From Cryobacterium glaciale (lineage in GTDB: Bacteria > Actinomycetota > Actinomycetes > Actinomycetales > Microbacteriaceae): a stretch of 64,000 nt of DNA. The translations under genes and the position numbers were made by a program. The stretch spans positions 310,001 through 374,000 of the forward strand of contig NZ_SOEY01000028.1 of the NCBI RefSeq assembly GCF_004402535.1, given 5' to 3'. This document shows positions 1 through 7,510 of this stretch, piece by piece (position 1 is the first letter of the stretch; each line of letters opens with the position of its first letter). Below the pieces are notes generated by a model. The model did not search any database. It saw only the letters and a program-made list of their open reading frames with translations, and was not told the origin of the DNA.

Positions 1-475
1 CGGCCGACTCGGTGGCCATGCGGGTGTGTGAGAGCCCCTGGCTGCCGGTCGCCGCGCGCAGGTCGTACTGCTCGGCCAGGTCAAGCGGATGCCCGGTGCC
101 CTTACGCACCGCCACGTGCTCGCCGCGGCCGGCGATCTGCACGCCGGGAAGGATGCTTGTCACGGCCTGTTCGAGCGCGCTCGTGCCGATCTGGGCATTG
201 ATGAGGGTGGTCTCACCGAAGCCGGTGACGGTGACGCCGACGGCCGGCGGCACTGCGTCCCGGAGGGCTGCGGCGAGCGCGTCGGGGTTCAACTCGGCGT
301 TAAGCACGGTGACGGTGCTCGTGCCGGCCGGGGTGAGGCTCGGGTCGTTGTAGATGGCGAGTCCGGCCGAGTCGGGGCCGCGATCGACGATGCCGCACAG
401 CATGCCGTGCATGAGCTCGCCGAGGCTGGCGCGCAGGGCGACGTCGCGAATTTGAAGTGCTGCAATGCCACACAT
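1..475 (-). CDS. class II glutamine amidotransferase (GltB N-terminal/GlxB-like), partial
   Basis: The reading frame is open to the window edge, so only the first 158 residues are seen. It starts ATG at 475 with MCGIAALQ, placing the nucleophile cysteine at residue 2 as in N-terminal-nucleophile amidotransferases, and it carries the DRGPDSAG motif near residue 30. Such domains release ammonia from glutamine. It lies 21 bases downstream of the type III glutamine synthetase on the same strand. That pairing is typical of GlxB/MgsA-type stand-alone amidotransferases, which are followed by GltB-like GXGXG and FMN/Fe-S glutamate synthase-like subunits; those would lie left of the window. A complete purF or glmS is less likely given the neighbour. 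The product of the complex (glutamate or N-methylglutamate) cannot be told from here. Confidence 0.8.
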   Translation of the reverse strand, partial: MCGIAALQIRDVALRASLGELMHGMLCGIVDRGPDSAGLAIYNDPSLTPAGTSTVTVLNAELNPDALAAALRDAVPPAVGVTVTGFGETTLINAQIGTSALEQAVTSILPGVQIAGRGEHVAVRKGTGHPLDLAEQYDLRAATGSQGLSHTRMATESA

Positions 476-496
476 AGGGGATCCTGTCTCTTCGAG

Positions 497-1888
497 TTAG
501 TAAGCGGTGAGGTAGGAGTTGATCTCCCAGTCGGTGATCGTGTTGTGCCAGGTCAGGAATTCGTCTTCCTTCGCCTGGGCGAAATATGCGCCGACCGGAT
601 GCGCGATTCCGAACGAGTCCAGCAGCACCCGGTCACCGCGCAGCGCCTCCACCGCGTGCAGCAGGGTCTGCGGCAGTACCGCGGAGGTCGCGCGCGACTC
701 CCCCGGCCCGCACGGGTCCCCCGGGTCGATCGCCTGGTCGAGCCCGTCGAGCCCGGCGGAAATCGTGGCAGCAATGGCGAGATACGGGTTGGCCGAGCCG
801 TCGCCGGCGCGCAACTCGATGCGCTTACCGTCGGGCACCCGGATGAAGTGGGTGCGATCGTTTCCACCGTAGGTGGCCTTCTTCGGCGACCAGGTCGCCC
901 CGGACGCACTCGTGGACGCGCCGCGGCGCTTGTAGGAGTTGACCGACGGCGCCAGGAAGGCTTGCAGCCCGGAGGCGTGGGCCAGGATGCCGCCGATGAA
1001 GGCATAGGCGGTCGGCGACAGGCCGAGGCCTCTCCGGTCGTGATCGTCGGGGAACACCGGGGCGTCGTCAGCCCACAGCGAGAGGTGAAAGTGCAGTCCG
1101 CTGCCGGCGCGATCGGCGAAGGGCTTGGGCATGAACGTCGCGGTCATGCCGCGCTGTTCAGCGAGCACGCTGATCAGGTAGCGCAGGGTGACCACCCGGT
1201 CGGCGGTGACGAGGGCGTCGTCGTAGGCGAAGTTCTGCTCGAACTGGCCCGCGGCATCCTCGTGATCGTTGGCGTAATTGCCCCAGCCGAGGGTGTTCAT
1301 GGCGTCGCTCACCGCGGTGAGGTGGTCGTACATGCGGGTCACGCCGCGGGCGTCGTAGCAGGTGCGCGCACCGTCATCGCGGCGGTCTGCGGTGCTGATG
1401 GCGCCGGCTTCGTCCTGGTGCACGAGAAAGTATTCGACCTCGGCGCCGACCTTGGCCTGCAGGTTGCGCTGGGCGAGGTCCCGGATCGCCTTCTTGAGGA
1501 TGACCCGCGGAGCGTACGGCCACGGTTCGCCGTTCACGTGCGGGTCGCAGTGCACGATGCCGAGGCCCTCCTTCACGAACGGGATGGCCACGAAGGACGA
1601 CAGGTCGGGAACGGCGATGAGGTCGGGATCCTGCGGACGCTGCCCGATCAAGCCGGCCGCGAAACCGGCAAAGCCTAGGTCGCCGGCTTCGAGCTGGTCG
1701 GCCGCCGCGGTCGGCACGAGCTTGGCGCACGGCTTGCCGTTCAGATCGACGAAGACGGCGAGGATGAAACGCACGCCGTCCGCCTCGGCGAGTTCGCGCA
1801 GGGTTGGTGGGCTGAGTGTGGCTGATTGCGGTGAAGCTGTGACGGCCTGGGCCCGTCGCGCCTCCCCCAGCTCTGCAATATTTGTCAT
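497..1888 (-). CDS. type III glutamine synthetase family protein (GlnT/gamma-glutamyl-amide ligase)
   Basis: This 463-residue protein of the glutamine synthetase fold joins an amine to the gamma-carboxyl of glutamate using ATP. Visible signatures are EVEYFLV in the first metal-binding segment, HFHLSLW in the ATP/glutamate region and RIELRAGDGSANPYLA near the C-terminus. The length fits the actinobacterial type III group rather than GlnA of about 475 residues with an adenylylation loop; I see no clear adenylylation tyrosine motif. Start ATG at 1888 follows a GAGGAGAGG Shine-Dalgarno. The amidotransferase gene follows after 21 bases. Neighbours handling gamma-glutamyl compounds (PuuD-like hydrolase) suggest the substrate could be an amine such as methylamine, ethanolamine or a polyamine instead of ammonia; this is inference. 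Confidence 0.85.
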   Translation of the reverse strand: MTNIAELGEARRAQAVTASPQSATLSPPTLRELAEADGVRFILAVFVDLNGKPCAKLVPTAAADQLEAGDLGFAGFAAGLIGQRPQDPDLIAVPDLSSFVAIPFVKEGLGIVHCDPHVNGEPWPYAPRVILKKAIRDLAQRNLQAKVGAEVEYFLVHQDEAGAISTADRRDDGARTCYDARGVTRMYDHLTAVSDAMNTLGWGNYANDHEDAAGQFEQNFAYDDALVTADRVVTLRYLISVLAEQRGMTATFMPKPFADRAGSGLHFHLSLWADDAPVFPDDHDRRGLGLSPTAYAFIGGILAHASGLQAFLAPSVNSYKRRGASTSASGATWSPKKATYGGNDRTHFIRVPDGKRIELRAGDGSANPYLAIAATISAGLDGLDQAIDPGDPCGPGESRATSAVLPQTLLHAVEALRGDRVLLDSFGIAHPVGAYFAQAKEDEFLTWHNTITDWEINSYLTAY

Positions 1889-1927
1889 TCCCGACCTCTC
1901 CTCTGGGTGGTGATCCCTGTTCGGCAG

Positions 1928-1942
1928 TTCACTGTGAGTGAA
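1928..1942. promoter_or_regulatory. short inverted repeat upstream of the glutamine synthetase gene
   Basis: TTCAC and GTGAA arms around TGTGA form a 15-base inverted repeat about 40-55 bases before the glutamine synthetase start, a usual place for an operator. No regulator can be named. The rest of 1889-2127 shows no gene or clear promoter on either strand. Confidence 0.25.
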
Positions 1943-2127
1943 TCTTGTTGCTTCAGAGTAACCAGATGAATTGATCGGGGTATGACCGGGATGTTACGAA
2001 CAGGTAAAAGAGCGGACGAAGGATGCGCCCCGAACGGGGAGGCGCTGTCGGGCCAGTGGTTGCAACGGATGCATAACAAACCGACCGACCGGGAGAACCG
2101 AATCCCGCACCGGGGTAGACTCGATTT

Positions 2128-2252
2128 TCGGTTTTTGTCAGCCTCTTCTCAGGCCATCCCCCGTACGGTTACACACGGAGTTCCCCCACTCCAACGATTG
2201 GCCCCGGCATATTTCTCACCTCCCCCCAGGCGAGAAGTGCCGGGGCTTTTTC
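2128..2252 (+). ncRNA. candidate 6C RNA (actinobacterial small RNA with C-rich hairpin loops)
   Basis: A stretch without a coding frame contains two hairpins with poly-C loops. The first pairs GGAG (2177-2180) with CTCC (2189-2192) around TTCCCCCA. The second pairs GCCCCGGCA (2201-2209) with TGCCGGGGC (2238-2246); inside it TTCTC/GAGAA and CC/GG close a TCCCCCCA loop with exactly six C, and a run of five T follows, making it an intrinsic terminator too. A further ATCCCCCG lies at 2156-2163. This matches my memory of the 6C motif, two stem-loops each with about six C, widespread in Actinobacteria. A weak -10-like TAGACT at 2116-2121 suggests a 5' end near 2128; the end is uncertain. Confidence 0.6.
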
Positions 2253-2290
2253 GGTCTCGGGCTCGGCAAAAGAACGCATCCGGAGCGACC

Positions 2291-2358
2291 GGGCCCACCC
2301 TGTGAAACTGGGCCCATGATCTATCGTGGTCCCGTTTTCCGGGCCCGGGCCCGGAAAG
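2291..2358 (+). repeat. GGGCCC-rich intergenic repeat, copy 1
   Basis: About 68 bases made of GGGCCCACC at one end, an imperfect palindrome around CCCATGATCTATCGTGG in the middle, and the perfect palindrome TCCGGGCCCGGGCCCGGA with flanking TT/AA at the other end. Copies 2-4 are at 5957-6023, 8622-8688 and 57859-57927. Copy 1 lies between the candidate 6C RNA and the end of the PuuD-like gene and has the same orientation as copy 4. Confidence 0.9.
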
Positions 2359-2421
2359 TGTGGAGCCCAGGGATATCCGCTCCGACGCGAACCGACCCGA
2401 GGCGCGGTACTGTGCAGCTGG

Positions 2422-3189
2422 TTAGGCGGCGGCGAGGGACTCGGCTAGGGCGCGGGAGTCGTGCTGGGCGGCCAGGCCGGCCAGGAGCAGGGCGAGCTGG
2501 TCTGCGGGGGAATCGGGCGCTTCGGGGTGCCACTGCACGCCGGTGATCGGCGCGCTCTCGTGTTCGAGGGCTTCGATCAGGCCGTCGGGGGCGTGGGCTG
2601 CGGCAACGAGTCCGGCGCCGAGGCGGTCGACGATCTGGTGGTGGGCACTCTGCACCGAGATGTCGACCCGGCCCAGGCTCGACGCGAGGGTGCTGTCGGC
2701 GGCGAGCGTGACTGGGTGGGTGGAGAGGATCTGGTCGATCGGCACGTCGATGTTCTTGTGGATGCCGTCGTCGATGTGCTGCACGAGGGTGCCGCCGAGG
2801 GCGACGTTGATGATCTGCAGGCCACGGCAAATGCCCAACAACGGGGTCCCGAGGGCGAAGGCACGTTGCACGAGGGCGATCTGACCCTCGTCGGCGGTGG
2901 CAAAGTGCGCCGTCTCGCCCTCGTAGCCGGTGGTGCCGCCGTAGTAGCGGGGGGTCACGTCTTCGCCGCCGACGATGACGAAGGCGTCGGCATCCGCTGT
3001 GCGGCGCAGCAGTTCGGCGGGCGTGACGTCGGCCGCGGCGATGCGCACCACGGCCCAGCCGGCCGTTTCGGCGTCGGCGACCACGCGAGAATTGAGCACC
3101 TGCACCTTGGCGTGATACGCGGGGCGGTCGGGACGCGTGGTGGTGACCTCGACGACGACGAGCATCCGGTTCGTGAATTCTTCGTTCAT
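2422..3189 (-). CDS. gamma-glutamyl-gamma-aminobutyrate hydrolase family protein (PuuD-like, peptidase C26)
   Basis: A 255-residue class I glutamine-amidotransferase-fold hydrolase that cleaves gamma-glutamyl amides. The nucleophile is Cys121 in GICRGLQ, and the His-Glu of the triad is in GVQWHPE near residue 220. Start at 3189 (MNEEFTN) is chosen because GGGAGA lies 7 bases upstream; a longer frame to 3273 has no such site. In E. coli PuuD removes glutamate from gamma-glutamyl-GABA in putrescine breakdown. The glutamine synthetase-family ligase 0.5 kb away on the same strand would be a fitting partner, but the other Puu enzymes are not in view, so the substrate is open. Confidence 0.85.
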   Translation of the reverse strand: MNEEFTNRMLVVVEVTTTRPDRPAYHAKVQVLNSRVVADAETAGWAVVRIAAADVTPAELLRRTADADAFVIVGGEDVTPRYYGGTTGYEGETAHFATADEGQIALVQRAFALGTPLLGICRGLQIINVALGGTLVQHIDDGIHKNIDVPIDQILSTHPVTLAADSTLASSLGRVDISVQSAHHQIVDRLGAGLVAAAHAPDGLIEALEHESAPITGVQWHPEAPDSPADQLALLLAGLAAQHDSRALAESLAAA

Positions 3190-3409
3190 GCCGCATCTCC
3201 CGTCGGTATCGAATTGCGCTCCTGAGTCAATTGTGGGCGGCGCGGCTTGAGCACGCGAGTGGCCCTGTAACACTGGGCAACATGCTGATCATCGGTATTT
3301 GCCGGGGTTCCCAGACTCGCGCCGGTCGGTCACCCTAAACTTTGGACACACCCGCATTTTCCTGGCGAAATTTTTCACCCAGGACCACTCCTATGGAAGG
3401 GACCTCCGA

Positions 3410-4141
3410 ATGACCAAGCAGTCCATTTTCGGCCGTATTTCCCAGCTCGCGAAGGCGAACATCAACGCCATCCTCGACTCGGCGGAAGACCCGGCGAAAA
3501 TGCTCGACCAGATGGTGCGGGACTTCTCGAGCAGCATCTCCGACGCCGAGAGCGCGATCGCCGAGACCATCGGCAACCTGCGCCTGCTCGAAGACGACTA
3601 TCGCGAAGACCAGGAAGCCGCCGTGGAGTGGGGCGACAAGGCCCTCGCCGCGAGCCGCAAGGCCGACGAACTGCGTCTGGTCGGCAAGACCGCCGACGCC
3701 GACAAGTTCGACAACCTCGCCAAGGTCGCGCTCGGTCGTCAGCTCACCTCCGAGAAGGAGGCGAAGACCGCCGAACCGCAGATTCAGGCGCAGACCGCGG
3801 TCGTCAACCAGCTCAAGACCGGCCTGGGCGCCATGAAGGAGAAGCTGGTGCAGCTCACCAACAAGCGCGCCGAGCTGATCGCCCGGTCCAAGACGGCCAA
3901 GGCGCAGGCTCAGGTGATGGACGCCGTCAAGAGCATCGACATGATGGACCCGACGAGCGAGGTCAACCGGTTCGAGGACAAGATCCGCCGCGAAGAAGCC
4001 CGCGTGCGCGGCGCCCAGGAGCTCGCCGCGTCGAGCCTCGACGCCCAGTTCGAAAGCCTCGACGACCTCGGCGAACTCACCGAAGTGGATGCCCGCCTCG
4101 CGGCCCTGAAAGCCGGCAACACCGCCGCCATCGAGAGCTAG
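3410..4141 (+). CDS. pspA: PspA/IM30 family membrane-stress protein
   Basis: A 243-residue, charged, almost entirely helical protein starting MTKQSIFGRISQL. The amphipathic N-terminal helix and the ILDSAEDPAKMLDQ segment are typical of PspA/IM30, followed by long heptad-rich coiled coil (about residues 25-190). These proteins form oligomers on the inner face of the membrane and guard it against stress. Start at 3410 has GGAAGGGA upstream; the frame extends to 3299 without support. No PspF or PspC partner is adjacent, so it appears to be a single-gene unit. Confidence 0.9.
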   Translation: MTKQSIFGRISQLAKANINAILDSAEDPAKMLDQMVRDFSSSISDAESAIAETIGNLRLLEDDYREDQEAAVEWGDKALAASRKADELRLVGKTADADKFDNLAKVALGRQLTSEKEAKTAEPQIQAQTAVVNQLKTGLGAMKEKLVQLTNKRAELIARSKTAKAQAQVMDAVKSIDMMDPTSEVNRFEDKIRREEARVRGAQELAASSLDAQFESLDDLGELTEVDARLAALKAGNTAAIES

Positions 4142-4210
4142 TCGCTGGGTGGACGACTTTGACGAGCGGTGACCCCGGGACTGGGTCAAGGTTGTCGAGT
4201 GAGATTTCAC

Positions 4211-4252
4211 GCATCCGCTTCGCAAGAAATTCGCTGATGGCGAAGCGGATGC
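4211..4252. repeat. perfect 13-bp inverted repeat after pspA
   Basis: GCATCCGCTTCGC and GCGAAGCGGATGC are perfect reverse complements around a 16-base loop. No T run follows, so it may be a Rho-independent-like hairpin without a U tract or a structured leader of the downstream gene at 4285. Each arm contains the over-represented octamer GCATCCGC/GCGGATGC. Confidence 0.6.
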
Positions 4253-4284
4253 TGACCTGCCCGGTCGCTGCGCCATACTGAGGT

Positions 4285-5118
4285 ATGGCTCCCACCTTCG
4301 TTGTAGTGCCGCAGTGGCAGGGTTCGATTTCTCCGCGCGCGATGCGCCTGGTCGACGGGGCGGCGGCCATTCAGGGCGACCTGCCCTTCTCGGCCACCCG
4401 CCTGGTCGACGTTCCCGTCGAGGCCGGTGATGCGCTCGATACCGGGGTGCACCGGTTCTCGGCGATCCAGGTGGTGCGCGAGCGCCACTCGGCCGTCTTG
4501 AAGGACACCGCCGACTGGGCCCTCTCCATCGGCGGCGACTGCGGCATTGCGCTGGCCGCCGTGGAACACGCGGCACGCAGGCATCAGGGCGACCTGGCCG
4601 TGGTCTGGTTCGATGCCCACCCCGACCTGCACACCCCCGAATCCTCGCCGTCGGGCGGATTCTGCGGTATGGTGTTGCGCGCGATCAGCGGCGAGGGACC
4701 GGCCGAACTGGAGCTGACCGCCACGAGCACGGTGCCACTGGCGAACGTCGTGCTGGCCGGGATTCGCGACGTCGACGACGCCGAAGACGTGCTCCTGCAG
4801 GACCGCGGACTGGTGAGCGTGTCGTGCTCCGAGCTGGCCGACCCGGCCGCGCTCGTCGCGGCGGTCGCTGCGACCGGTGCGAAGCATGTCTTCGTGCACG
4901 TCGACCTCGATGTACTCGACCCCTCGGCGCTCGAGGGCCTCAGCGACCTGATCCCGTTCGGGCTGAGCGTGGCCGATCTCAATGGGGCGATCACCGCGTT
5001 GCGCGCGGAGTTCACGGTGGCCGGCGCGACCATCACCGGGTTCGCGCCCGCGTCGCCCGAAGCGGCGACCGACGACCTGCCGAGCATTCTGCGCATCATC
5101 GGGGCGCTCACCCGCTGA
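4285..5118 (+). CDS. arginase/agmatinase-family protein with GGDC in place of GGDH
   Basis: A 277-residue ureohydrolase-fold protein. The manganese motifs WFDAHPDLHT (DAHxD) and HVDLDVLDPS (DxDxxDP) are intact. The first motif, normally GGDH, reads GGDC at residues 83-86, so one metal ligand His is Cys. Family members hydrolyse guanidino compounds (arginine, agmatine, formiminoglutamate). Cysteine at this position occurs, as far as I recall, in some actinobacterial homologues; whether they keep two metals is unknown to me. The crotonase gene follows 36 bases later on the same strand. Hydrolase activity is uncertain. Confidence 0.75.
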   Translation: MAPTFVVVPQWQGSISPRAMRLVDGAAAIQGDLPFSATRLVDVPVEAGDALDTGVHRFSAIQVVRERHSAVLKDTADWALSIGGDCGIALAAVEHAARRHQGDLAVVWFDAHPDLHTPESSPSGGFCGMVLRAISGEGPAELELTATSTVPLANVVLAGIRDVDDAEDVLLQDRGLVSVSCSELADPAALVAAVAATGAKHVFVHVDLDVLDPSALEGLSDLIPFGLSVADLNGAITALRAEFTVAGATITGFAPASPEAATDDLPSILRIIGALTR

Positions 5119-5154
5119 CCCAGCACGTTCGTCACGCAAGCCAATGGAGGCCCC

Positions 5155-5943
5155 ATGACCGACCAGCCCCGCATCCTCACCGAGCGCCGCGGCCACATTC
5201 TGCTGATCGGGTTCAACCGGCCGGAAAAACGCAATGCCGCGGACTTCTCGCTGCTGCAGCAGCTCGCGCTCGCCTACGGTGAGCTCGACCGGGATCCCGA
5301 ACTGCGCGTCGGCCTGGTCTACGCGGTCGGCGAGCACTTCACCGCCGGACTCGACCTCGCCGACATCGGCCCCCGGCTCGGCCCGAACGGGCTCGAGATG
5401 GTGCCGGAGGGCGGCATCAACCCGTGGCAGGTGGATGGCGTGTCCCTGCGCAAACCGGTCGTCATCGCCGTGCAGGGCACCTGTCTCACCCTCGGCATCG
5501 AGCTGATGCTCGCGAGCGACATCGTCGTCGCCGCCGCATCGACCCGGTTCGGGCAGATCGAGGTTTCCCGCGGCATTCTGCCGTTCGGCGGCGCGACGAT
5601 CCGGTTTCCGCGCGCGGCCGGCTGGGGTAACGCCATGCGCTGGCTGCTCACCGGCGACCTGTTCGATGCCGTCGAGGCACACCGCCTCGGCCTCGTGCAG
5701 GAGATCGTGCCCGACGGCGCCCAGTTCGACCGCGCGCTCGAACTCGCTGAGAAGATCGCGGCCCAGGCGCCGCTTGCCATCGCGGCCACCCTCGCCAACG
5801 CGCGGCTGGCGCAGCGGGAGGGGGCGGCATCCGCTGAAGCAGCGCTGCAGCCCGCCCTCGCCCGCCTGGCGGCGACCGAGGACTCCCGAATCGGCATGCA
5901 GTCGTTCCTGTCTCGAACTCCCGCCGCCTTCGTGGGTCGCTGA
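5155..5943 (+). CDS. crotonase/enoyl-CoA hydratase-isomerase family protein
   Basis: A 262-residue single-domain crotonase-fold protein. It has NRPEKRNA near residue 20, an oxyanion-hole segment FTAGLDLADI and the ASDIVVAA region. The typical catalytic Glu positions of enoyl-CoA hydratase 1 are not obvious, so hydratase, isomerase or another acyl-CoA reaction is possible. ATG at 5155 is preceded by GGAGG at 5145-5149. It sits 36 bases after the arginase-family gene and ends at a GGGCCC repeat. Confidence 0.85.
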   Translation: MTDQPRILTERRGHILLIGFNRPEKRNAADFSLLQQLALAYGELDRDPELRVGLVYAVGEHFTAGLDLADIGPRLGPNGLEMVPEGGINPWQVDGVSLRKPVVIAVQGTCLTLGIELMLASDIVVAAASTRFGQIEVSRGILPFGGATIRFPRAAGWGNAMRWLLTGDLFDAVEAHRLGLVQEIVPDGAQFDRALELAEKIAAQAPLAIAATLANARLAQREGAASAEAALQPALARLAATEDSRIGMQSFLSRTPAAFVGR

Positions 5944-5956
5944 CCCCCCCTCCTCG

Positions 5957-6023
5957 TTTCCGGGCCCGGGCCCGGAAAGTGGGCCCATGATCGATCATGG
6001 GCCCAGTTTCAGAAGGTGGGCCC
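5957..6023 (-). repeat. GGGCCC-rich intergenic repeat, copy 2
   Basis: It is reversed relative to copy 1: TTTCC...GGAAA palindrome first, then a perfect 24-bp palindrome centred on CCCATGATCGATCATGGG, then GAAGGTGGGCCC. It fills the space between the crotonase gene and the convergent end of the lipase-like gene. Together with copy 3, in the same orientation, it brackets the 6.0-8.5 kb operon. Confidence 0.9.
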
Positions 6024-6041
6024 CGAGTCGCAGTGCGGCCG

Positions 6042-6746
6042 TTATTCGACGCTCATCCCGTCGCGGGGCTGGCCGAAACCGGCCAACGCTGTCAGGACAG
6101 CATCCGCAACGCGCACGTCGGCGAGGAGACGAAAGTGCCCACCGGCGTCGATCTCGATGTTTGTCGCCCCCGCCAGGGCACTTCCTTCCGGAATGTGCGG
6201 GTCGAACCGAGCAAAAATCGAGGTGATCTTGCGATTGGTTTCGGTGTTCGCGTTCAGGCCGGTGATGTGTTCATTGCTCGCAGCGAATGACCGAAGCCCG
6301 GGCGAGAGCATGTACCTCGCGTAGCTGGAGCCGGAAAAGGGGGCAGCTACTGCGATCATGCCCGCGATGCGCGAGCCAGCATCGTGTCCGGTCATCACAA
6401 ATTTTCCGATGAGGCCGCCCTTGCTGTGCGCGAGCAGGACGACGCCGGCCAGGCGCTCTTCAAAGATGAGATCTGCGACGTGCCGAGCGGCGTCGGGCAC
6501 GGGCGCGAGATTCCAGGACAGCCGGTCGACAACGTACACGGGGTGCCCGGCATCGTGCACCCGAGTGATCAGCGGCTGGAGAAATTTCCAGGTTTCGTAC
6601 ACTCCGGGGATGATCACGACCGGACACCCGTCGCCGGTCTGAAAGCCGCGAGGGCCCGAGCGCGATGTGATCGCCCGCAGCTGCCTCTCGGCAGCGTAGA
6701 CGTAGTCCTGAGCCCACGAGAGCAGATCACGGATGCCCACGGTCAT
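6042..6746 (-). CDS. alpha/beta-hydrolase, lipase/esterase-like
   Basis: A 234-residue protein with VIIPGVYETW (oxyanion region) near residue 35 and the nucleophile elbow AHSKGG near residue 109, the serine between His and Lys. It resembles small triacylglycerol-lipase or PGAP1-like hydrolases. The start at 6746 overlaps the TGA of the upstream hydrolase gene in ATGA, so translation is coupled; a longer frame to 6887 lies inside that gene. It is last in a kinase-hydrolase-hydrolase operon. Base composition looks lower in GC than the surroundings. The substrate is unknown; a lipid ester is a guess from the kinase partner. Confidence 0.75.
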   Translation of the reverse strand: MTVGIRDLLSWAQDYVYAAERQLRAITSRSGPRGFQTGDGCPVVIIPGVYETWKFLQPLITRVHDAGHPVYVVDRLSWNLAPVPDAARHVADLIFEERLAGVVLLAHSKGGLIGKFVMTGHDAGSRIAGMIAVAAPFSGSSYARYMLSPGLRSFAASNEHITGLNANTETNRKITSIFARFDPHIPEGSALAGATNIEIDAGGHFRLLADVRVADAVLTALAGFGQPRDGMSVE

Positions 6747-7510
6747 GTCACGGGTCCGCGCCCGACACCCGAGAACTCCACGATGCAGTCCGCGACGCGG
6801 TCGGCAGCACTGTAGTGAACGAGGTGACGGTGCCCCGGAATTTCCACGAGGCGACCGTGGCGGGAATTGTGCACGAGGCCACGGCACCAGCCGTGTCGTG
6901 CGATCGGGTCGTCGCCGCCCCGAACGACGAGCAGGGGCGAGGCCACGCGCACGATATTCTCATCGGTCGCATAGGCGAGCATGGCACTGAGAGTTTTCGT
7001 GTACCACAGCGGGCCACAGCGCGCGTAGTCGCCGAAAACCACTACGTTCGCGCGCAGCGGCTCCTTGAGCGTGTCCCGGTATAGGTCGACGGCCTGGGCC
7101 ACGACTGTTCGACGACGGGCATCGGCAACCGGTCCGATCAATACGACCTGGGAGACCAGCTCGGGCCGTTGAATGGCCAGTTCGGTGACGAATTGGGCAC
7201 CCATCGAGTGGCCGATGATGACGCAGCTGGTCAGGCCGAGCGTGTCCAGGAGAGTGCCGAGCAGGTTCGCGTAGTCCTCGACCCACAATCGGTGTCGCGG
7301 TGTGCTCGTCCCGCCAAAGCCCGGCAGATCGACCGAGTAGGTACTATGCCCGGCTGCGATAGCGCGGTGCAGTGGAACGGAATACCGGTGTGAGGTTCCA
7401 ATGCCGTGCACGATCACGAACACCGGCGTGGTGACCGCTCCCGACGACGCGGGAGAATACTGCACGCCGAATTCAAAACCGTCGATTGTGATTCGACCCG
7501 GAAGGGTCAT
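6743..7510 (-). CDS. alpha/beta-hydrolase fold protein
   Basis: A 255-residue protein with the HGIGTSHRY oxyanion segment, DLPGFG, the nucleophile elbow GHSMGA near residue 105, a late Asp in VVRGGDDPIA and a His in IPGHRHLVHY. It is of the serine hydrolase group that includes esterases, C-C bond hydrolases and haloperoxidases; no specific substrate can be read off. The start at 7510 overlaps the kinase stop by ATGA, and its own stop overlaps the next start the same way, so the three genes form one coupled unit. Confidence 0.8.
   Translation of the reverse strand: MTLPGRITIDGFEFGVQYSPASSGAVTTPVFVIVHGIGTSHRYSVPLHRAIAAGHSTYSVDLPGFGGTSTPRHRLWVEDYANLLGTLLDTLGLTSCVIIGHSMGAQFVTELAIQRPELVSQVVLIGPVADARRRTVVAQAVDLYRDTLKEPLRANVVVFGDYARCGPLWYTKTLSAMLAYATDENIVRVASPLLVVRGGDDPIARHGWCRGLVHNSRHGRLVEIPGHRHLVHYSAADRVADCIVEFSGVGRGPVT

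Noticed and set aside
89-1678. Long + strand open frame opposite the glutamine synthetase
   Set aside because: It is antisense to a gene with clear family motifs and has Gly/Val/Arg-rich composition typical of mirror frames in high-GC DNA. The same applies to 4207-5988, 20256-22007, 22214-23557, 24368-26188, 48711-50795 and 57935-59461.
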